64,000 nucleotides of DNA from Oasisia sp. SBJ-2009. Its lineage: Eukaryota > Annelida > Polychaeta > Sabellida > Siboglinidae. Every line of letters begins with the position of its first letter. The stretch's first letter is position 1. Location of the stretch: NCBI GenBank assembly GCA_964017155.1, contig OZ024857.1:32221542-32285541 (forward strand), read 5' to 3'. Made by a program: the position numbers and the translations under genes. This document shows positions 1-13,504 of this stretch, piece by piece. The notes beneath the pieces are model-generated. The model did not search any database. It had not been told where the DNA came from and saw nothing but the letters and a program-made list of their open reading frames with translations.

Positions 1-1114
1 ATGTAGGCGTGGTTTTTACTTTGAGGGCGTGTTTTTACTACCGTAGGCGTGGTTATCACTTCTGAAGGCGTGGTTTTACTTTTGTGAGCGTGGTTTTACA
101 TTTGTAGGCGTCGTTTTCCTATGTAGGCGAGGTTTATCCTTTGTGGGTGTGGTTTTACCTTTGCGGACGTTTTTTTTACTTCCGTAAGCGTGGTTATAAC
201 TTCTGAAGGCGTGGATTTAACTTTTTCGGGCGTGATTTTACTTGTGTAGGCGTGGTTTTACGTTTGTAGGCGTCCATGTAACCTCTGAAGGCGAGGTTTA
301 CCTTTGTGCGAGTGGTTTTTCTTCTGAAGGCGTGCATTTTCCTTTGTATGCGTGGCTTTACCTATGTAGGCGTGGTTTTACCTTAGTGGGTGTGCGTTTT
401 CCTCCGTAGGCGTGGTTTTTACCTCTGTAGGCGTAGTTTTACCTTTCCAGGCCTTTGTTGTGATATCTGTATGCGTGGCTATAACCTCTGAAGGGGTGGT
501 GTTACCTGTGTGGGCGTGGTTTTACCTTTTGTGGGTGTGGTTTTACCTCCCTATGCGTGGTTACAACCTCTGTAGACGCGGTTTTACCTTTTTGGGCGTG
601 GTTTTACCTTTGTAGGCGTGGTTTTACCTCTGTGGGTGTGGTTTTACCTTTGTGGGAGTGGTTTTGCCTTTGTAGCCGTGGTGTTTACCTTTGTGGGCGT
701 GGATTTACCTTTGTGTGCTTGGTTTTATCTCTGTAGGCGAGTTTATTACTTCTGAAGGCGAGGTTTACCTTTGTGCGCGTGGTTTTTCTTCTGTAGGCGT
801 GCATTTACCTTTCTGGGTGTGGCTTTCCCTTTGTAGGCGTGGTTTTACCTTTGTGGGCGTGGGTTTTCCTCCGTAGGCGTGGTTTTACCTTTCTGGGCGT
901 GGTTTTTCTTTTGTGGGCGTGTATATTGATCAATAGGAGGTTATTACCTCTAAAGGGGTGTTTTGCCTATGTGGGCGTGGTATTTCCTTTGTAGGCGTGG
1001 TTTTTACCTCTGAAGGCGTGGTTTTACCTTTGTGGGCGATGTTTATCTTAGTATGCGTGGTCTTACCTCTGTGGGCGTGGTTTTACCTATGAAGGCGTGG
1101 TTTTACCTTTTTCT
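1..1114 (+). repeat. Array A left block
   Basis: Diverged A units without a gene. The part from about 186 to 900 matches 16,986-17,700 at a constant offset of 16,800 with few differences. The part from about 126 to 812 also matches 9,154-9,721, where one internal stretch of about 120 bp is missing. A marker unit containing TGATCA lies near 927. Confidence 0.85.
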
Positions 1115-4100
1115 GGCGTGGTTTTACCTTTTTCGGGCGTGGTTTTACCTATGTAGGCGTGGGTTTACCTCTGTTGGCGTGTTTTATCTTTGAGGGCGTG
1201 GATTTTCCTTTGTATGCGTGGTTTTACTTCTGTAGGCGTGAATTTACCTTCGTGTCATGGTTTTACCTTTGTGAGCGTGGGTTTTCCTCTGTAGGCGTAG
1301 TTTGTACCTCTGTAGGCGTAGTTTTACCTTTGCAGGCGTGTTGTGACTTCTGTAGGCGTGGCTATAACCTCTAAAGGTGTGGTTTTACCTTTGTAGGCGT
1401 GTTATTACCTCCCTATGCGTGGTTATAACCTCTGAAGGCGTGGTTTTACCTTTGTGGGCTTGGCTTTACCTTTGTAGGAGTGGTTTTTCCTTTGTAGGCA
1501 TGGTGCCTACCTTCGTAGGCGTGGTTTTACCTTTTTCGGGCGTGGTTTTACCTTTGTAGGCGTGGTTTTACCTTTGTGGACGTGGTTTTACCTTTGTAGG
1601 CGTGGTTTTACCTATATAGGCAAGTTTTAGCCTTTGTGGGCGTGGTTTTACCTATGTAGGCGAGTTTTAGCCTTTGTGGGCGTGGTTTTACCTTTGTGGG
1701 CGTGGTGTTTCCTTTGTAGTAGTGTAATTACTTCAGGTACGTGGTTTTTTTATGTCTGTTGGCGTGGTTTTACCTTTGTGTGCTTGGTTTTATCTCTGTA
1801 GGCGAGTTTATTACCTCTGAAGGTGTGTTTTGCCATTGTTTCATATGTAGGCGTGGTTTTTCCTTTGTACGCGTGGTTTTTACCTCTGTAGGCGTAGTTT
1901 TACCTTTGCAGGCGTGTTGTGACGTCTGAAGGCGTGGTTTTACCTCTGAAGGGGTGGTTTTACTTTTGTGGGCGTGGTTTTTATTCAGTAGGCGTGGTTT
2001 TACCTTAGCATGCGTGGTTTTTATCTATATAAGCTAGGTTATTACCTTTGAAGGGGTGTGTTGCCTTTGTCGGCGTGGAATTTCCTTTGTAGGTGTGCTT
2101 TTTACCTCTGTAAGCGTTGTTTTATCTTTGCGGGCGTGTTTTTACCTCCGTAGGCGAGGCTATGACATCTGAAGGCGTGATTTTACATTTTCGGGCGTGG
2201 TGTTACCTTTGTATGCATGGTTTAACTCTGTAGGCGTGGATTTGCCTTTATGGGCGTGGTTTTACGTTTGTAGGCGTGGTTTTACCTATGTAGGTGACGT
2301 TTAACCTTTGTGGGCGTGGTTTTACTTTTATGGGCGTGGTTTTTCCATTGTAGTAGTGGTATTACTTCGGTATGCGTGGTTTTTACATCTCTAGGCGTGG
2401 TTTTACCTTAGCTCTCGTTTTTACTTCCGTAGGCGTTGCTATAACCTCTGAAGGCGTATTTTACCTTTTTCGGGCGTGGTTTTACTTTGTAGGCGTGGTT
2501 TTACCTATGTAAGCGTGTTTTAGCCTATGTGGGCGTGGATTACCTTTGTGGGCGTGTTATTTCCTTTGTAGTAGTGTCATTACTTAAGTATACGTGGTTT
2601 TTATGTCTGTAGGCGTGGTTTTACCATTGTGTGCTTGGTTTTATCTCTGTAGTCGAGTTTATTATCTCTGAAGGTGTGTTTTGCCATTGTGCGCTTGGTA
2701 TTTCCTTTGTAGGTGTGGTTTTTACGTCTGTAAGCTTTGCTTTACCTTTGCGGGCGTGTTTTTACCTCCGTAGGCGTGGCTATAACATCTGAAGGCGTGG
2801 TTTTACCTTTGGGTGCGTGGTTTTACCTTTGTATGCGTAGTTTTACCTCTGTAGGCGTGGATTTACCTTGGTGCGCGTGCTTTTTCTTCTGTAGGCGTGA
2901 ATTTACCTTTGTGGGCGTGGTTTTACCTTTGAAGAGTTGGTTTTATCTATATAGGCGACGTTTAACCTTTGTGGGCGTGGTTTACCTTTGTGGGCGTGGT
3001 ATTTCCTTTGTTGTAGTGGCATTACTTCGGCATGCGTGGTTTTTACCTCTGTATGCGCGGTTGTGCCTTTGCGGGCGTTTTTTTACTTTCGTAGGCGTGG
3101 TTATAACTTCTGAAGGCGTGGATTTAACTTTTTCGGGCGTGGTTTTACCTTTGTAGGCGTGGTTTTACCTCTGTTGCCGTGGTTTTACCTTTGTGGGCGT
3201 GGTTTTACTTTTGTAGGCGTGGTTTTTCCTATGTAGGCGAGGTTTATCCTTTGTGGGCGTGTTATTTCCTTTGTAGTAGTGTCATTACTTCAGTATACGT
3301 GGTTTTTATGTCTGCATGCGTGGTTTTTCCTTTGTGTGCTTGGTTTTATCTCTGTAGGAGAGTTTATTATGTCTGAAGGCGTGTGTTGCCTTTGTGGGCG
3401 TGGTATTTCCTTTCTAGGTGTGGTTATTACCTCTGTAAGCTTGTTTTTACATTTGCGGGTGTGTTGTTACCTCTGAAGGCGTGGTTTTACCTTAATGCGC
3501 GTGGTTTTACCTTTGTATGCGTGGTTTTACCTCTGTTGGCGTGGATTTACCTTTTTGGGCGTGGTTTTACCTTTGTATGCGTGGTTTTACCTATGTAGGC
3601 GAGGTTTAGCCTTTGCGGCGTGGTTTTACTTTTGTGGGCGTGGTATATTTTTGTAGTAGTGGCATAACTTCGGTATGCGTGTTTTTCTTACCGCTGTAGG
3701 CAAGGTTTTACCTTTGCGGGCGTTTTATTCTTCCATAGGCGTGGTTATAATATCTGAAGGCGTGGTTTTACCTTTCTCGGGCGTGGTTTTACGTTTGTAG
3801 GCGTGGTTTTACCTCTATAAGCGTAGTTTTACATTTGCAGGCGTGTTGTGACGTCTGTAGGCGTGGCTATAACCTCTGAAGGCGTGGTTTTACCTTTGTG
3901 GACGTGGTTTTACCTTTGTAGGCGAGTTTTACCTCCCTATGTGTGGTTATAACCTCTGAAGGCGTGGTTTTACCTTTGTGGGCGTGGTTTTTATTCAGTA
4001 AGAATGGTTTTACTTTAGCATGCGTGGTTTTTATCTATATATGCGATGTTATTGAAGAAGGGGTGTGTTGCCTTTGTGGGCGTGGTATTTCCTTTGTAGG

Positions 4101-5170
4101 TGTGGTGTTTACGTCTGTAAGCGTTGTTTTTCCTTTGCGGGCGTGTTTTTACCTCCGTAGGCGTGGCTATGACATCTGAAGGCGTGGTTTTACCTTTGTG
4201 GGCGTGGTTTTACCTTTGCATGCGTGGTTTTACCTCTGTAGGCGTGGGTTTACCTTTGTGCGCGTGCTTTTTCTTCTGTAGGCGTGCATTTACCATTGAA
4301 GGCGTGGCTTTAACTCTGTAGGCGTGGATTTACCTTTGTGGGCGTGGTTTTACCTTTGAAGAGGTGGTTTTATCTACATAGGCGACGTTTAACCTTTGTG
4401 GGCGTGGTTTTACCTTTGTGGGCGTGGTATTTCCTTTGTACTAGTGGCATTACTTCGGTATGCGTGGTTTTTACCCCTGTAGGCGTGTTTGTGCCTTTGC
4501 GGGCGTTTTTTTACTTCCGTAGGCTTGGTTATAACTTCGGAAGGCGTAGATTTAACTTTTTCGGGCGTGGTTTTACCTTTGTAGGCGTGGTATTTCCTTT
4601 GTGGTAGTGTCATTTCTTCAGTATACGTCGTTTTTATGTCTGTATGCGTGGTTTTTCCTTTGTGTGCTTGGTTTTATCTCTGTAGGCGAATTTAGTACCT
4701 CTGAAGGGGTTTTTGCCATTGCGGGCGTGGTCTTACGTTTGTAGGCGTCCTGATAACCTCTGTAGGCGTGCATTTACCTTCGTAGGCGTGGTTTTACTTC
4801 TGTAGGCGTGGTTTTACCTTTGTGGGCGTGGTTATACCTTTGTAGGCATGGCTTTACCCCTGGAGGATTGTTTTTACCTTTGAGGGCGTGGTTTGACCTT
4901 TGTGGGCGTGGTTTGATCTGTGTGGGCGTGGGTTTTCTTTTGTATGTGTGGTTTATACCTGTATAAGGGTAATTTTAAGCGTGTTTTACCTCCCTATGCG
5001 TGGTTACAACCTATGTAGGCGTAGTTTTATCTTTTTGGGCGTGGTTTTACCTACGTAGGCGTGGTCTTAACTTTCTGGGCGTGGTTTTTCCGCGTGGGTT
5101 TCACTCTGTTGCCGTGGTTTTACCTTTGTGAGCGTGGTTTTACCTTTATAGGCGTGGTTTTTCCTATGTA
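1115..5170 (+). repeat. 4.06-kb block, tandem copy 1
   Basis: First copy of a block repeated immediately downstream at an offset of 4,056 bp, changing to 4,057 after a one-base difference near 3,617. Shared unusual units, such as the GTGTCATGG unit near 1,253 and the CCTCCCTATGCG unit near 1,406, recur at the same spacing. The left edge can be placed at about 1,115, where the match to 5,171 begins inside a unit. There is no gene inside. The translated peptides of the two copies are almost identical only because the DNA is. Confidence 0.9.
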
Positions 5171-8100
5171 GGCGTGGTTTTACCTTTTTCGGGCGTGGTT
5201 TTACCTATGTAGGCGTGGGTTTACCTCTGTTGGCGTGTTTTATCTTTGAGGGCGTGGATTTTCCTTTGTATGCGTGGTTTTACTTCTGTAGGCGTGAATT
5301 TACCTTAGTGTCATGGTTTTACCTTTGTGAGCGTGGGTTTTCCTCTGTAGGCGTAGTTTGTACCTCTGTAGGCGTAGTTTTACCTTTGCAGGCGTGTTGT
5401 GACTTCTGTAGGCGTGGCTATAACCTCTAAAGGTGTGGTTTTACCTTTGTAGGCGTGTTATTACCTCCCTATGCGTGGTTATAACCTCTGAAGGCGTGGT
5501 TTTACCTTTGTGGGCTTGGCTTTACCTTTGTAGGAGTGGTTTTTCCTTTGTAGGCATGGTGCCTACCTTCGTAGGCGTGGTTTTACCTTTTTCGGGCGTG
5601 GTTTTACCTTTGTAGGCGTGGTTTTACCTTTGTGGACGTGGTTTTACCTTTGTAGGCGTGGTTGTACCTATATAGGCAAGTTTTAGCCTTTGTGGGCGTG
5701 GTTTTACCTATGTAGGCGAGTTTTAGCCTTTGTGGGCGTGGTTTTACCTTTGTGGGCGTGGTGTTTCCTCTGTAGTAGTGTAATTACTTCAGGTACGTGG
5801 TTTTTTTATGTCTGTTGGCGTGGTTTTACCTTTGTGTGCTTGGTTTTATCTCTGTAGGCGAGTTTATTACCTCTGAAGGTGTGTTTTGCCATTGTTTCAT
5901 ATGTAGGCGTGGTTTTTCCTTTGTACGCGTGGTTTTTACCTCTGTAGGCGTAGTTTTACCTTTTCAGGCGTGTTGTGACGTCTGAAGGCGTGGTTTTACC
6001 TCTGAAGGGGTGGTTTTACTTTTGTGGGCGTGGTTTTTATTCAGTAGGCGTGGTTTTACCTTAGCATGCGTGGTTTTTATCTATATAAGCTAGGTTATTA
6101 CCTTTGAAGGGGTGTGTTGCCTTTGTCGGCGTGGAATTTCCTTTGTAGGTGTGCTTTTTACCTCTGTAAGCGTTGTTTTATCTTTGCGGGCGTGTTTTTA
6201 CCTCCGTAGGCGAGGCTATGACATCTGAAGGCGTGATTTTACATTTTCGGGCGTGGTGTTACCTTTGTATGCATGGTTTAACTCTGTAGGCGTGGATTTG
6301 CCTTTATGGGCGTGGTTTTACGTTTGTAGGCGTGGTTTTACCTATGTAGGTGACGTTTAACCTTTGTGGGCGTGGTTTTACTTTTATGGGCGTGGTTTTT
6401 CCATTGTAGTAGTGGTATTACTTCGGTATGCGTGGTTTTTACATCTCTAGGCGTGGTTTTACCTTAGCTCTCGTTTTTACTTCCGTTGGCGTTGCTATAA
6501 CCTCTGAAGGCGTATTTTACCTTTTTCGGGCGTGGTTTTACTTTGTAGGCGTGGTTTTACCTATGTAAGCGTGTTTTAGCCTATGTGGGCGTGGATTACC
6601 TTTGTGGGCGTGTTATTTCCTTTGTAGTAGTGTCATTACTTAAGTATACGTGGTTTTTATGTCTGTAGGCGTGGTTTTACCATTGTGTGCTTGGTTTTAT
6701 CTCTGTAGTCGAGTTTATTACCTCTGAAGGTGTGTTTTGCCATTGTGCGCTTGGTATTTCCTTTGTAGGTGTGGTTTTTACGTCTGTAAGCTTTGCTTTA
6801 CCTTTGCGGGCGTGTTTTTACCTCCGTAGGCGTGGCTATAACATCTGAAGGCGTGGTTTTACCTTTGGGTGCGTGGTTTTACCTTTGTATGCGTAGTTTT
6901 ACCTCTGTAGGCGTGGATTTACCTTGGTGCGCGTGCTTTTTCTTCTGTAGGCGTGAATTTACCTTTGTGGGCGTGGTTTTACCTTTGAAGAGTTGGTTTT
7001 ATCTATATAGGCGACGTTTAACCTTTGTGGGCGTGGTTTACCTTTGTGGGCGTGGTATTTCCTTTGTTGTAGTGGCATTACTTCGGCATGCGTGGTTTTT
7101 ACCTCTGTATGCGCGTTTGTGCCTTTGCGGACGTTTTTTTACTTTCGTAGGCGTGGTTATAACTTCTGAAGGCGTGGATTTAACTTTTTCGGGCGTGGTT
7201 TTACCTTTGTAGGCGTGGTTTTACCTCTGTTGCCGTGGTTTTACCTTTGTGGGCGTGGTTTTACTTTTGTAGGCGTGGTTTTTCCTATGTAGGCGAGGTT
7301 TATCCTTTGTGGGCGTGTTATTTCCTTTGTAGTAGTGTCATTACTTCAGTATACGTGGTTTTTATGTCTGCATGCGTGGTTTTTCCTTTGTGTGCTTGGT
7401 TTTATCTCTGTAGGAGAGTTTATTATGTCTGAAGGCGTGTGTTGCCTTTGTGGGCGTGGTATTTCCTTTCTAGGTGTGGTTATTACCTCTGTAAGCTTGT
7501 TTTTACATTTGCGGGTTTGTTGTTACCTCTGAAGGCGTGGTTTTACCTTAATGCGCGTGGTTTTACCTTTGTATGCGTGGTTTTACCTCTGTTGGCGTGG
7601 ATTTACCTTTTTGGGCGTGGTTTTACCTTTGTATGCGTGGTTTTACCTATGTAGGCGAGGTTTAGCCTTTGCGGGCGTGGTTTTACTTTTGTGGGCGTGG
7701 TATATTTTTGTAGTAGTGGCATAACTTCGGTATGCGTGTTTTTCTTACCGCTGTAGGCAAGGTTTTACCTTTGCGGGCGTTTTATTCTTCCATAGGCGTG
7801 GTTATAATATCTGAAGGCGTGGTTTTACCTTTCTCGGGCGTGGTTTTACGTTTGTAGGCGTGGTTTTACCTCTATAAGCGTAGTTTTACATTTGCAGGCG
7901 TGTTGTGACGTCTGTAGGCGTGGCTATAACCTCTGAAGGCGTGGTTTTACCTTTGTGGACGTGGTTTTACCTTTGTAGGCGAGTTTTACCTCCCTATGTG
8001 TGGTTATAACCTCTGAAGGCGTGGTTTTACCTTTGTGGGCGTGGTTTTTATTCAGTAAGAATGGTTTTACTTTAGCATGCGTGGTTTTTATCTATATATG

Positions 8101-9157
8101 CGATGTTATTGAAGAAGGGGTGTGTTGCCTTTGTGGGCGTGGTATTTCCTTTGTAGGTGTGGTGTTTACATCTGTAAGCGTTGTTTTTCCTTTGCGGGCG
8201 TGTTTTTACCTCCGTAGGCGTGGCTATGACATCTGAAGGCGTGGTTTTACCTTTGTGGGCGTGGTTTTACCTTTGCATGCGTGGTTTTACCTCTGTAGGC
8301 GTGGGTTTACCTTTGTGCGCGTGCTTTTTCTTCTGTAGGCGTGCATTTACCATTGAAGGCGTGGCTTTAACTCTGTAGGCGTGGATTTACCTTTGTGGGC
8401 GTGGTTTTACCTTTGAAGAGGTGGTTTTATCTACATAGGCGACGTTTAACCTTTGTGGGCGTGGTTTTACCTTTGTGGGCGTGGTATTTCCTTTGTACTA
8501 GTGGCATTACTTCGGTATGCGTGGTTTTTACCCCTGTAGGCGTGTTTGTGCCTTTGCGGGCGTTTTTTTACTTCCGTAGGCTTGGTTATAACTTCGGAAG
8601 GCGTAGATTTAACTTTTTCGGGCGTGGTTTTACCTTTGTAGGCGTGGTATTTCCTTTGTGGTAGTGTCATTTCTTCAGTATACGTCGTTTTTATGTCTGT
8701 ATGCGTGGTTTTTCCTTTGTGTGCTTGGTTTTATCTCTGTAGGCGAATTTAGTACCTCTGAAGGGGTTTTTGCCATTGCGGGCGTGGTCTTACGTTTGTA
8801 GGCGTCCTGATAACCTCTGTAGGCGTGCATTTACCTTCGTAGGCGTGGTTTTACTTCTGTAGGCGTGGTTTTACCTTTGTGGGCGTGGTTATACCTTTGT
8901 AGGCATGGCTTTACCCCTGGAGGATTGTTTTTACCTTTGAGGGCGTGGTTTGACCTTTGTGGGCGTGGTTTGATCTGTGTGGGCGTGGGTTTTCTTTTGT
9001 ATGTGTGGTTTATCTTTTTGGGCGTGGTTTTACCTACGTAGGCGTGGTCTTAACTTTCTGGGCGTGGTTTTTCCGCGTGGGTTTCACTCTGTTGCCGTGG
9101 TTTTACCTTTGTGAGCGTGGTTTTACCTTTATAGGCGTGGTTTTTCCTATGTAGGCG
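5171..9157 (+). repeat. 4.06-kb block, tandem copy 2
   Basis: Near-identical second copy of 1,115-5,170. The clearest difference is a loss of about 74 bp near 9,012: the stretch corresponding to about 4,973-5,046, between GGTTTAT and TTTATC, is absent. A handful of single-base differences is visible, for example the GGTTGTACC near 5,662 against GGTTTTACC in copy 1. The match stops at about 9,157, where the sequence instead follows the block seen from about 126. Confidence 0.9.
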
Positions 9158-9721
9158 AGGTTTATCCTTTGTGGGCGTGGTTTTACCTTTGCGGACGTTT
9201 TTTTACTTCCGTAAGCGTGGTTATAACTTCTGAAGGCGTGGATTTAACTTTTTCGGGCTTGATTTTACTTGTGTAGGCGTGGTTTTACGTTTGTAGGCGT
9301 CCATGTAACCTCTGAAGGCGAGGTTTACCTTTGTGTGAGTGGTTTTTCTTCTGAAGGCAAGCAGTTTCCTTTGTAGGCGTGGCTTTACCTATGTAGGCGT
9401 GGTTTTACCTTAGTGGGTGTGGGTTTTCCTCCGTAGGCGTGGTTTTTACCTCTGTAGGCGTAGTTTTACCTTTCCAGGCCTTTGTTGTGACATCTGTAGG
9501 CGTGGCTATAACCTCTGAAGGCGTGGTGTTACCTTTTTGGGCGTGGTTTTACCTTTGTAGGCGTAGTTTTACCTTTGTAGCCGTGGTGTTTACCTTTGTG
9601 GGCGTGGATTTACCTTTGTGTGCTTGGTTTTTTCTCTATAGGCGAGTTTATTACTTCTGAAGGCGAGGTTTACCTTTGTGCGCGTGGTTTTTCTTCTGTA
9701 GGCGTGTATTTATCTTTCTGT
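9158..9721 (+). repeat. Array A block resembling 126-812
   Basis: This follows the left block at an offset of about 9,028. The offset drops to about 8,905 before the TAGCCG unit at 9,578, so about 120 bp present on the left is missing here. There is no gene. Confidence 0.8.
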
Positions 9722-11217
9722 GTGGTTTTTACCTCTGTAAGCGTTGTTTTACCTTTGCGGGCGTGTTTTTACCTCCGTAGGCGAGGCTATGACATCTGAA
9801 GGCGTGATTTTACATTTTCGGGCGTGGTGTTACCTTTGTATGCGTGGTTTTACCTCTGTAGGCGTGGATTTACGTTTGTAGGCGTGGTTTTACGTTTGTA
9901 GGCATGGTTTTACCTATATAGGTGACGTTTAACCTTTGTGGGCGGGTTTTACTTTTATGGGCGTGGTATTTCCTTTGTAGTAGTGTCATTACTTCAGTAT
10001 ACGTGGTTTTTATGTCTGTAGGCGTGGTTTTACCATTGTGTGCTTGGTTTTATCTCTGTAGTCGAGTTTATTACCTCTGAAGGTGTGTTTTGCCATTGTA
10101 GGCGTGGTATTTCGTTTGTAGGTGTGGTTTTTTACGTCTGTAAGCGTTGCTTTACCTTTGCGGGCGTGTTTGTACCTCCGTAGGCGTGGCTATAACATCT
10201 GAAGGCGTGGTTTTACCTTTGGGGGCGTGGTTTTACCTTTGTATGCGTGGTTTTACTTCTGTAGGCGTGAATTTACCTTCGTGCCATGGCTTTACCTTTG
10301 TGAGCGTGGGTTTTCCTCTGTAGGCGTAGTTTGTACCTCTGTAGGCGTAGTTTGACCTTTGCAGGCGTGTTGTGACTTCTGTAGGCGTGGCTATAACCTC
10401 TAAAGGTGTGGTTTTACCTTTGTAGGCGTGTTATTACCTCCCTATGCGTGGTTATAACCTCTGAAGGCGTGGTTTTACCTTTGTGGGCTTGGCTTTACCT
10501 TTGTAGGAGTGGTTTTTCCTTTGTAGGCATGGTGCTTACTTTCGTAGGCGTGGTTTTACCTTTTTCGGGCGTGGTTTTACCTTTGTAGGCGTGGTTTTAC
10601 CTCTGTTGCCGTGGTTTTACCTTTGTGGACGTGGTTTTACCTTTGTAGGCGTGGTTTTACCTATATAGGCAAGTTTTAGCCTTTGTGGGCGTGGTTTTAC
10701 CTATGTAGGCGAGTTTTAGCCTTTGTGGGCGTGGTTTTACCTTTGTGGGCGTGGTGTTTCCTTTGTAGTAGTATAATTACTTCAGGATACGTCGTTTTGT
10801 ATGTCTGTTGGCGTGGTTTTACCTTTGTGTGCTTGGTTTTATCTCTGCAGGCGAGTTTATTACCTCTGAAGGTGTGTTTTGCCATTGTGGGCGTTGTCTT
10901 ATGTTTGTAGGCGTACTTATAATATCTGAAGGCGTGGTTTACCTTTGTGGGCGTGGTTTTTCATATGAAGGCGTGTATTTACCTTCGTATGCGTGGTTTC
11001 ACTTCTGTAGGCGTGGTTTTAGCTTTGTGGGCGTGGTTATACCTTTGTAGGCGTGGAGTTACCCCTGGAGGCTTGTTTTTACCTTTCTGGGCGTGGTTAT
11101 CCTTTTGTGGGCGTGGCTTTACATTTGTAGGCGTGGTTTTACATATGTAGGCGTGGTTTTACCTGTGTGGGCGTGGTTTTTCCTTTGTACGCGTGGTTTT
11201 TACCTCTGTAGGTGTAG
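9722..11217 (+). repeat. About 1.5-kb block, copy of 15,232-16,727
   Basis: Matches 15,232-16,727 at an offset of about 5,510-5,512, including a run of unusual units: GCGGGTTTTAC near 9,943, CCTCCCTATGCG near 10,437, and CCCCTGGAGGCTTG near 11,060. The match ends near 11,217, where this copy has a short local duplication. It contains only A units. Confidence 0.85.
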
Positions 11218-11340
11218 GCGTGGAGTTACCCCTGGAGGCTTGTTTTTACCTTTCTGGGCGTGGTTATCCTTTTGTGGGCGTGGCTTTACATTTGTAGGCG
11301 TGGTTTTACATATGTAGGCGTGGTTTTACCTGTGTGGGTG
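11051..11340 (+). repeat. 167-bp local tandem duplication
   Basis: The segment starting GCGTGGAGTTACCCCTGGAG at 11,051 restarts at 11,218, 167 bp later. It runs on for about 120 bp before changing to another block. The related copy at about 16,562 has the segment once, so the duplication is specific to this place. Confidence 0.85.
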
Positions 11341-13504
11341 TGGCTTTCCCTTTGTAGGCGTGGTTTTACCTTTGTGGGCGTGGGTTTTCCTCCGTAGGCG
11401 TGGTTTTACCTTTTTGGGCGTGGTTTATCTTTTGTGGGCGTGTATTGATCAGTAGGAGGTTATAACCTCTAAAGGGGTGTTTTGCCTATGTGGGCGTGGT
11501 ATTTCCTTTGTAGGCGTGGTTTGTACCTCTGTAGGGGTGGTTTTTCCTTTGGGGCGTGTTTTACCTCCGTAGGCGTGGCTATAACCTCTGAAGGCGTGGT
11601 TTTACCTTTGTGGGCGTGGTTTACCTTAGTATGCGTGGTTTTACCTATGTGGGCGTGGTTTTACCTATGAAGGCGTGGTTTTACCTTTTTCTGGCATGGT
11701 TTTACCTTTTTCGGGCGTGGTTTTACCTATGGAGGCGTGGGTTTACCTCTGTTGGCGTGTTTTATCTTTGAGGGCGTGGATTTTCCTTTGTATGCGTGGT
11801 TTTACTTCTGTAGGCGTGACTTTATCTTCGTGTCATGTTTTTACCTATGTGAGCGTGGGTTTTCCTCTGTAGGCGTATTTTGTACCTCTGTAGGCTTAGT
11901 TTTACCTTTGCAGGCGTGTTTTGACTTCTATAGGCGTGGCTATAACCTCTAAAGGTGTGGTTTTACCTTTGTATGCGTGTTATTACCTCCCTATGCGTGG
12001 TTATAATTTCTGAAGGCGTGGTTTTACCTTTGTGGGCTTGGCTTTACCTTTGTAGGAGTGGTTTTTCCTTTGTAGGCATGGTGCTTACCTTCGTAGGCGT
12101 AGTTTTACCTTTTTCGGGCGTGGTTTTATCTTTGTTGGCGTGGGTTTACCTCTGTTGCCGTGATTTTACCTTTGTGGACGTGGTTTTACCTTTGTAGGCG
12201 TGGTTTTACCTATGTAGGCAAGTTTTAGCCTTTGTGGGCGTGGTTTTACCTATGTAGTCGAGTTTTAGCATTTGTGGGCGTGGTTTTACCTTTATGGGCG
12301 TGGTGTTTCCTTTGTAGTAGTGTAATTACTTCAGGACACGTGGTTTTTTATGTCTGTTGGCGTGGTTTTACCTTTGTGTGCTTGGTTTTATCTCTGTGGG
12401 CGAGTTTATTACCTCTGAAGGTGTGTTTTGCCATAGTGGGCGTGGTTTTACGTTTGTAGGCGTCCGTGTAACATCTGAAGGCGAGATTTACTTCTGTGCA
12501 CGTGGTTTTTCTTCTGTAGGCGTGGATTTACCATTGTAGGCGTGGCTTTACCTATGTAGGCGTGGTTTTACCTTTGTGGGCGTGGATTTTCCTCCGTTGG
12601 CTTGGTTTTACCTTTCTGGGCGTGGTTTTACCTTATTAGGCGTGGTTTTAACTATGTAGCCGACGTTTAACCTTTGTGGGCGTGGTTTTTATCTATATAT
12701 GCGAGGTTATTACCTTTGAAGGCGTGTGTTGCCTTTGTGGGCGTGGTATTTCCTTTGTAGGTGTGGTTTTTACCTCTGTAAGCGTGGTTTTACATTTGCG
12801 GGTGTGTTGTTACCTCTGAAGGCGTGGTTTTACCTTAATGCGCGTGGTTTTACCTTTGTATGCGTGGTTTTACCTCTGTAGGAGTGGATTTACCTTTTTG
12901 GGCGTGGTTTTACCTTTGTATGCGTGGTTTTACCTATGTAGGCGAGGTTTAGCCTTTGCGGGCGTGGTTTTACTTTTGTGGGCGTTGTATATTTTTGTAG
13001 TAGTGGCAAAACTTCGGTATGGGTGTTTTTCTTACCGCTCTAGGCATGGTTTTACCTTTGCGGGCGTTTTATTCTTCCATAGGCGTGGTTATAATATCTG
13101 AAGGCGTGGTTTTACCTTTCTCGGGCGTGGTTTTACGTTTGTAGGCGTGGATTTAACAATGTTGCCGTGGTTTTACCTTTGTGGACGTGGTTTTACCTTT
13201 GTAGGCGTGGCTTTACCTATGTAGGCGAGTGTTATCCTTTGTGGGCGTGGTTTTACCTTTGTGGGCGTGGTATGTCCTTTGTGGTAGTGTCATTTGTTCA
13301 GCATACGTGGTTTTTATGTCTGTATGCGTGGTTTATTCTTTGTGTGCGTGGTTTTATCTCTGTAGGCGAGTTTAGTACCTCTGAAGGTGTGTTTTGCCAT
13401 TGTGGGCGTGGTCTTACGTGTGTAGGCCTCCTTATAACCTCTGAAGGCGTGGTTTACCATTGTGGGCATGGTTTTTCATCTGTAGGCGTGCATTTACCTT
13501 CGTA
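11335..13504 (+). repeat. 2.17-kb block, copy of 17,614-19,784
   Basis: Matches 17,614-19,784 at an offset of 6,279-6,280 with only scattered substitutions and very small indels. Two examples are TTTGTACC against TTTTTACC near 11,521, and CCTTTGGGG against CCTTCGGGG near 11,546. It starts at a GGTGTGGCTTTCCC unit and ends near the CTTCGTACGCG unit at 13,498. It contains the TGATCA marker unit near 11,446 and only A units otherwise. Confidence 0.88.

Noticed and set aside
2737..3156. Plus-strand frames of 60-139 codons in array A with hydrophobic Leu/Trp/Phe/Cys peptides that look like membrane segments
   Set aside because: The 20-nt unit read over three units gives a 20-residue period. Stops fall wherever GTAGGC comes into frame, and the duplicate peptides merely mirror duplicated DNA.
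4410..4613. Lys/Arg/Thr-rich minus-strand frames in array A (also 8,467-8,670, 10,697-10,885 and 16,209-16,397)
   Set aside because: They survive only where variant units lack the usual TAA on the minus strand, and they occur in duplicated blocks. There is no independent coding evidence.
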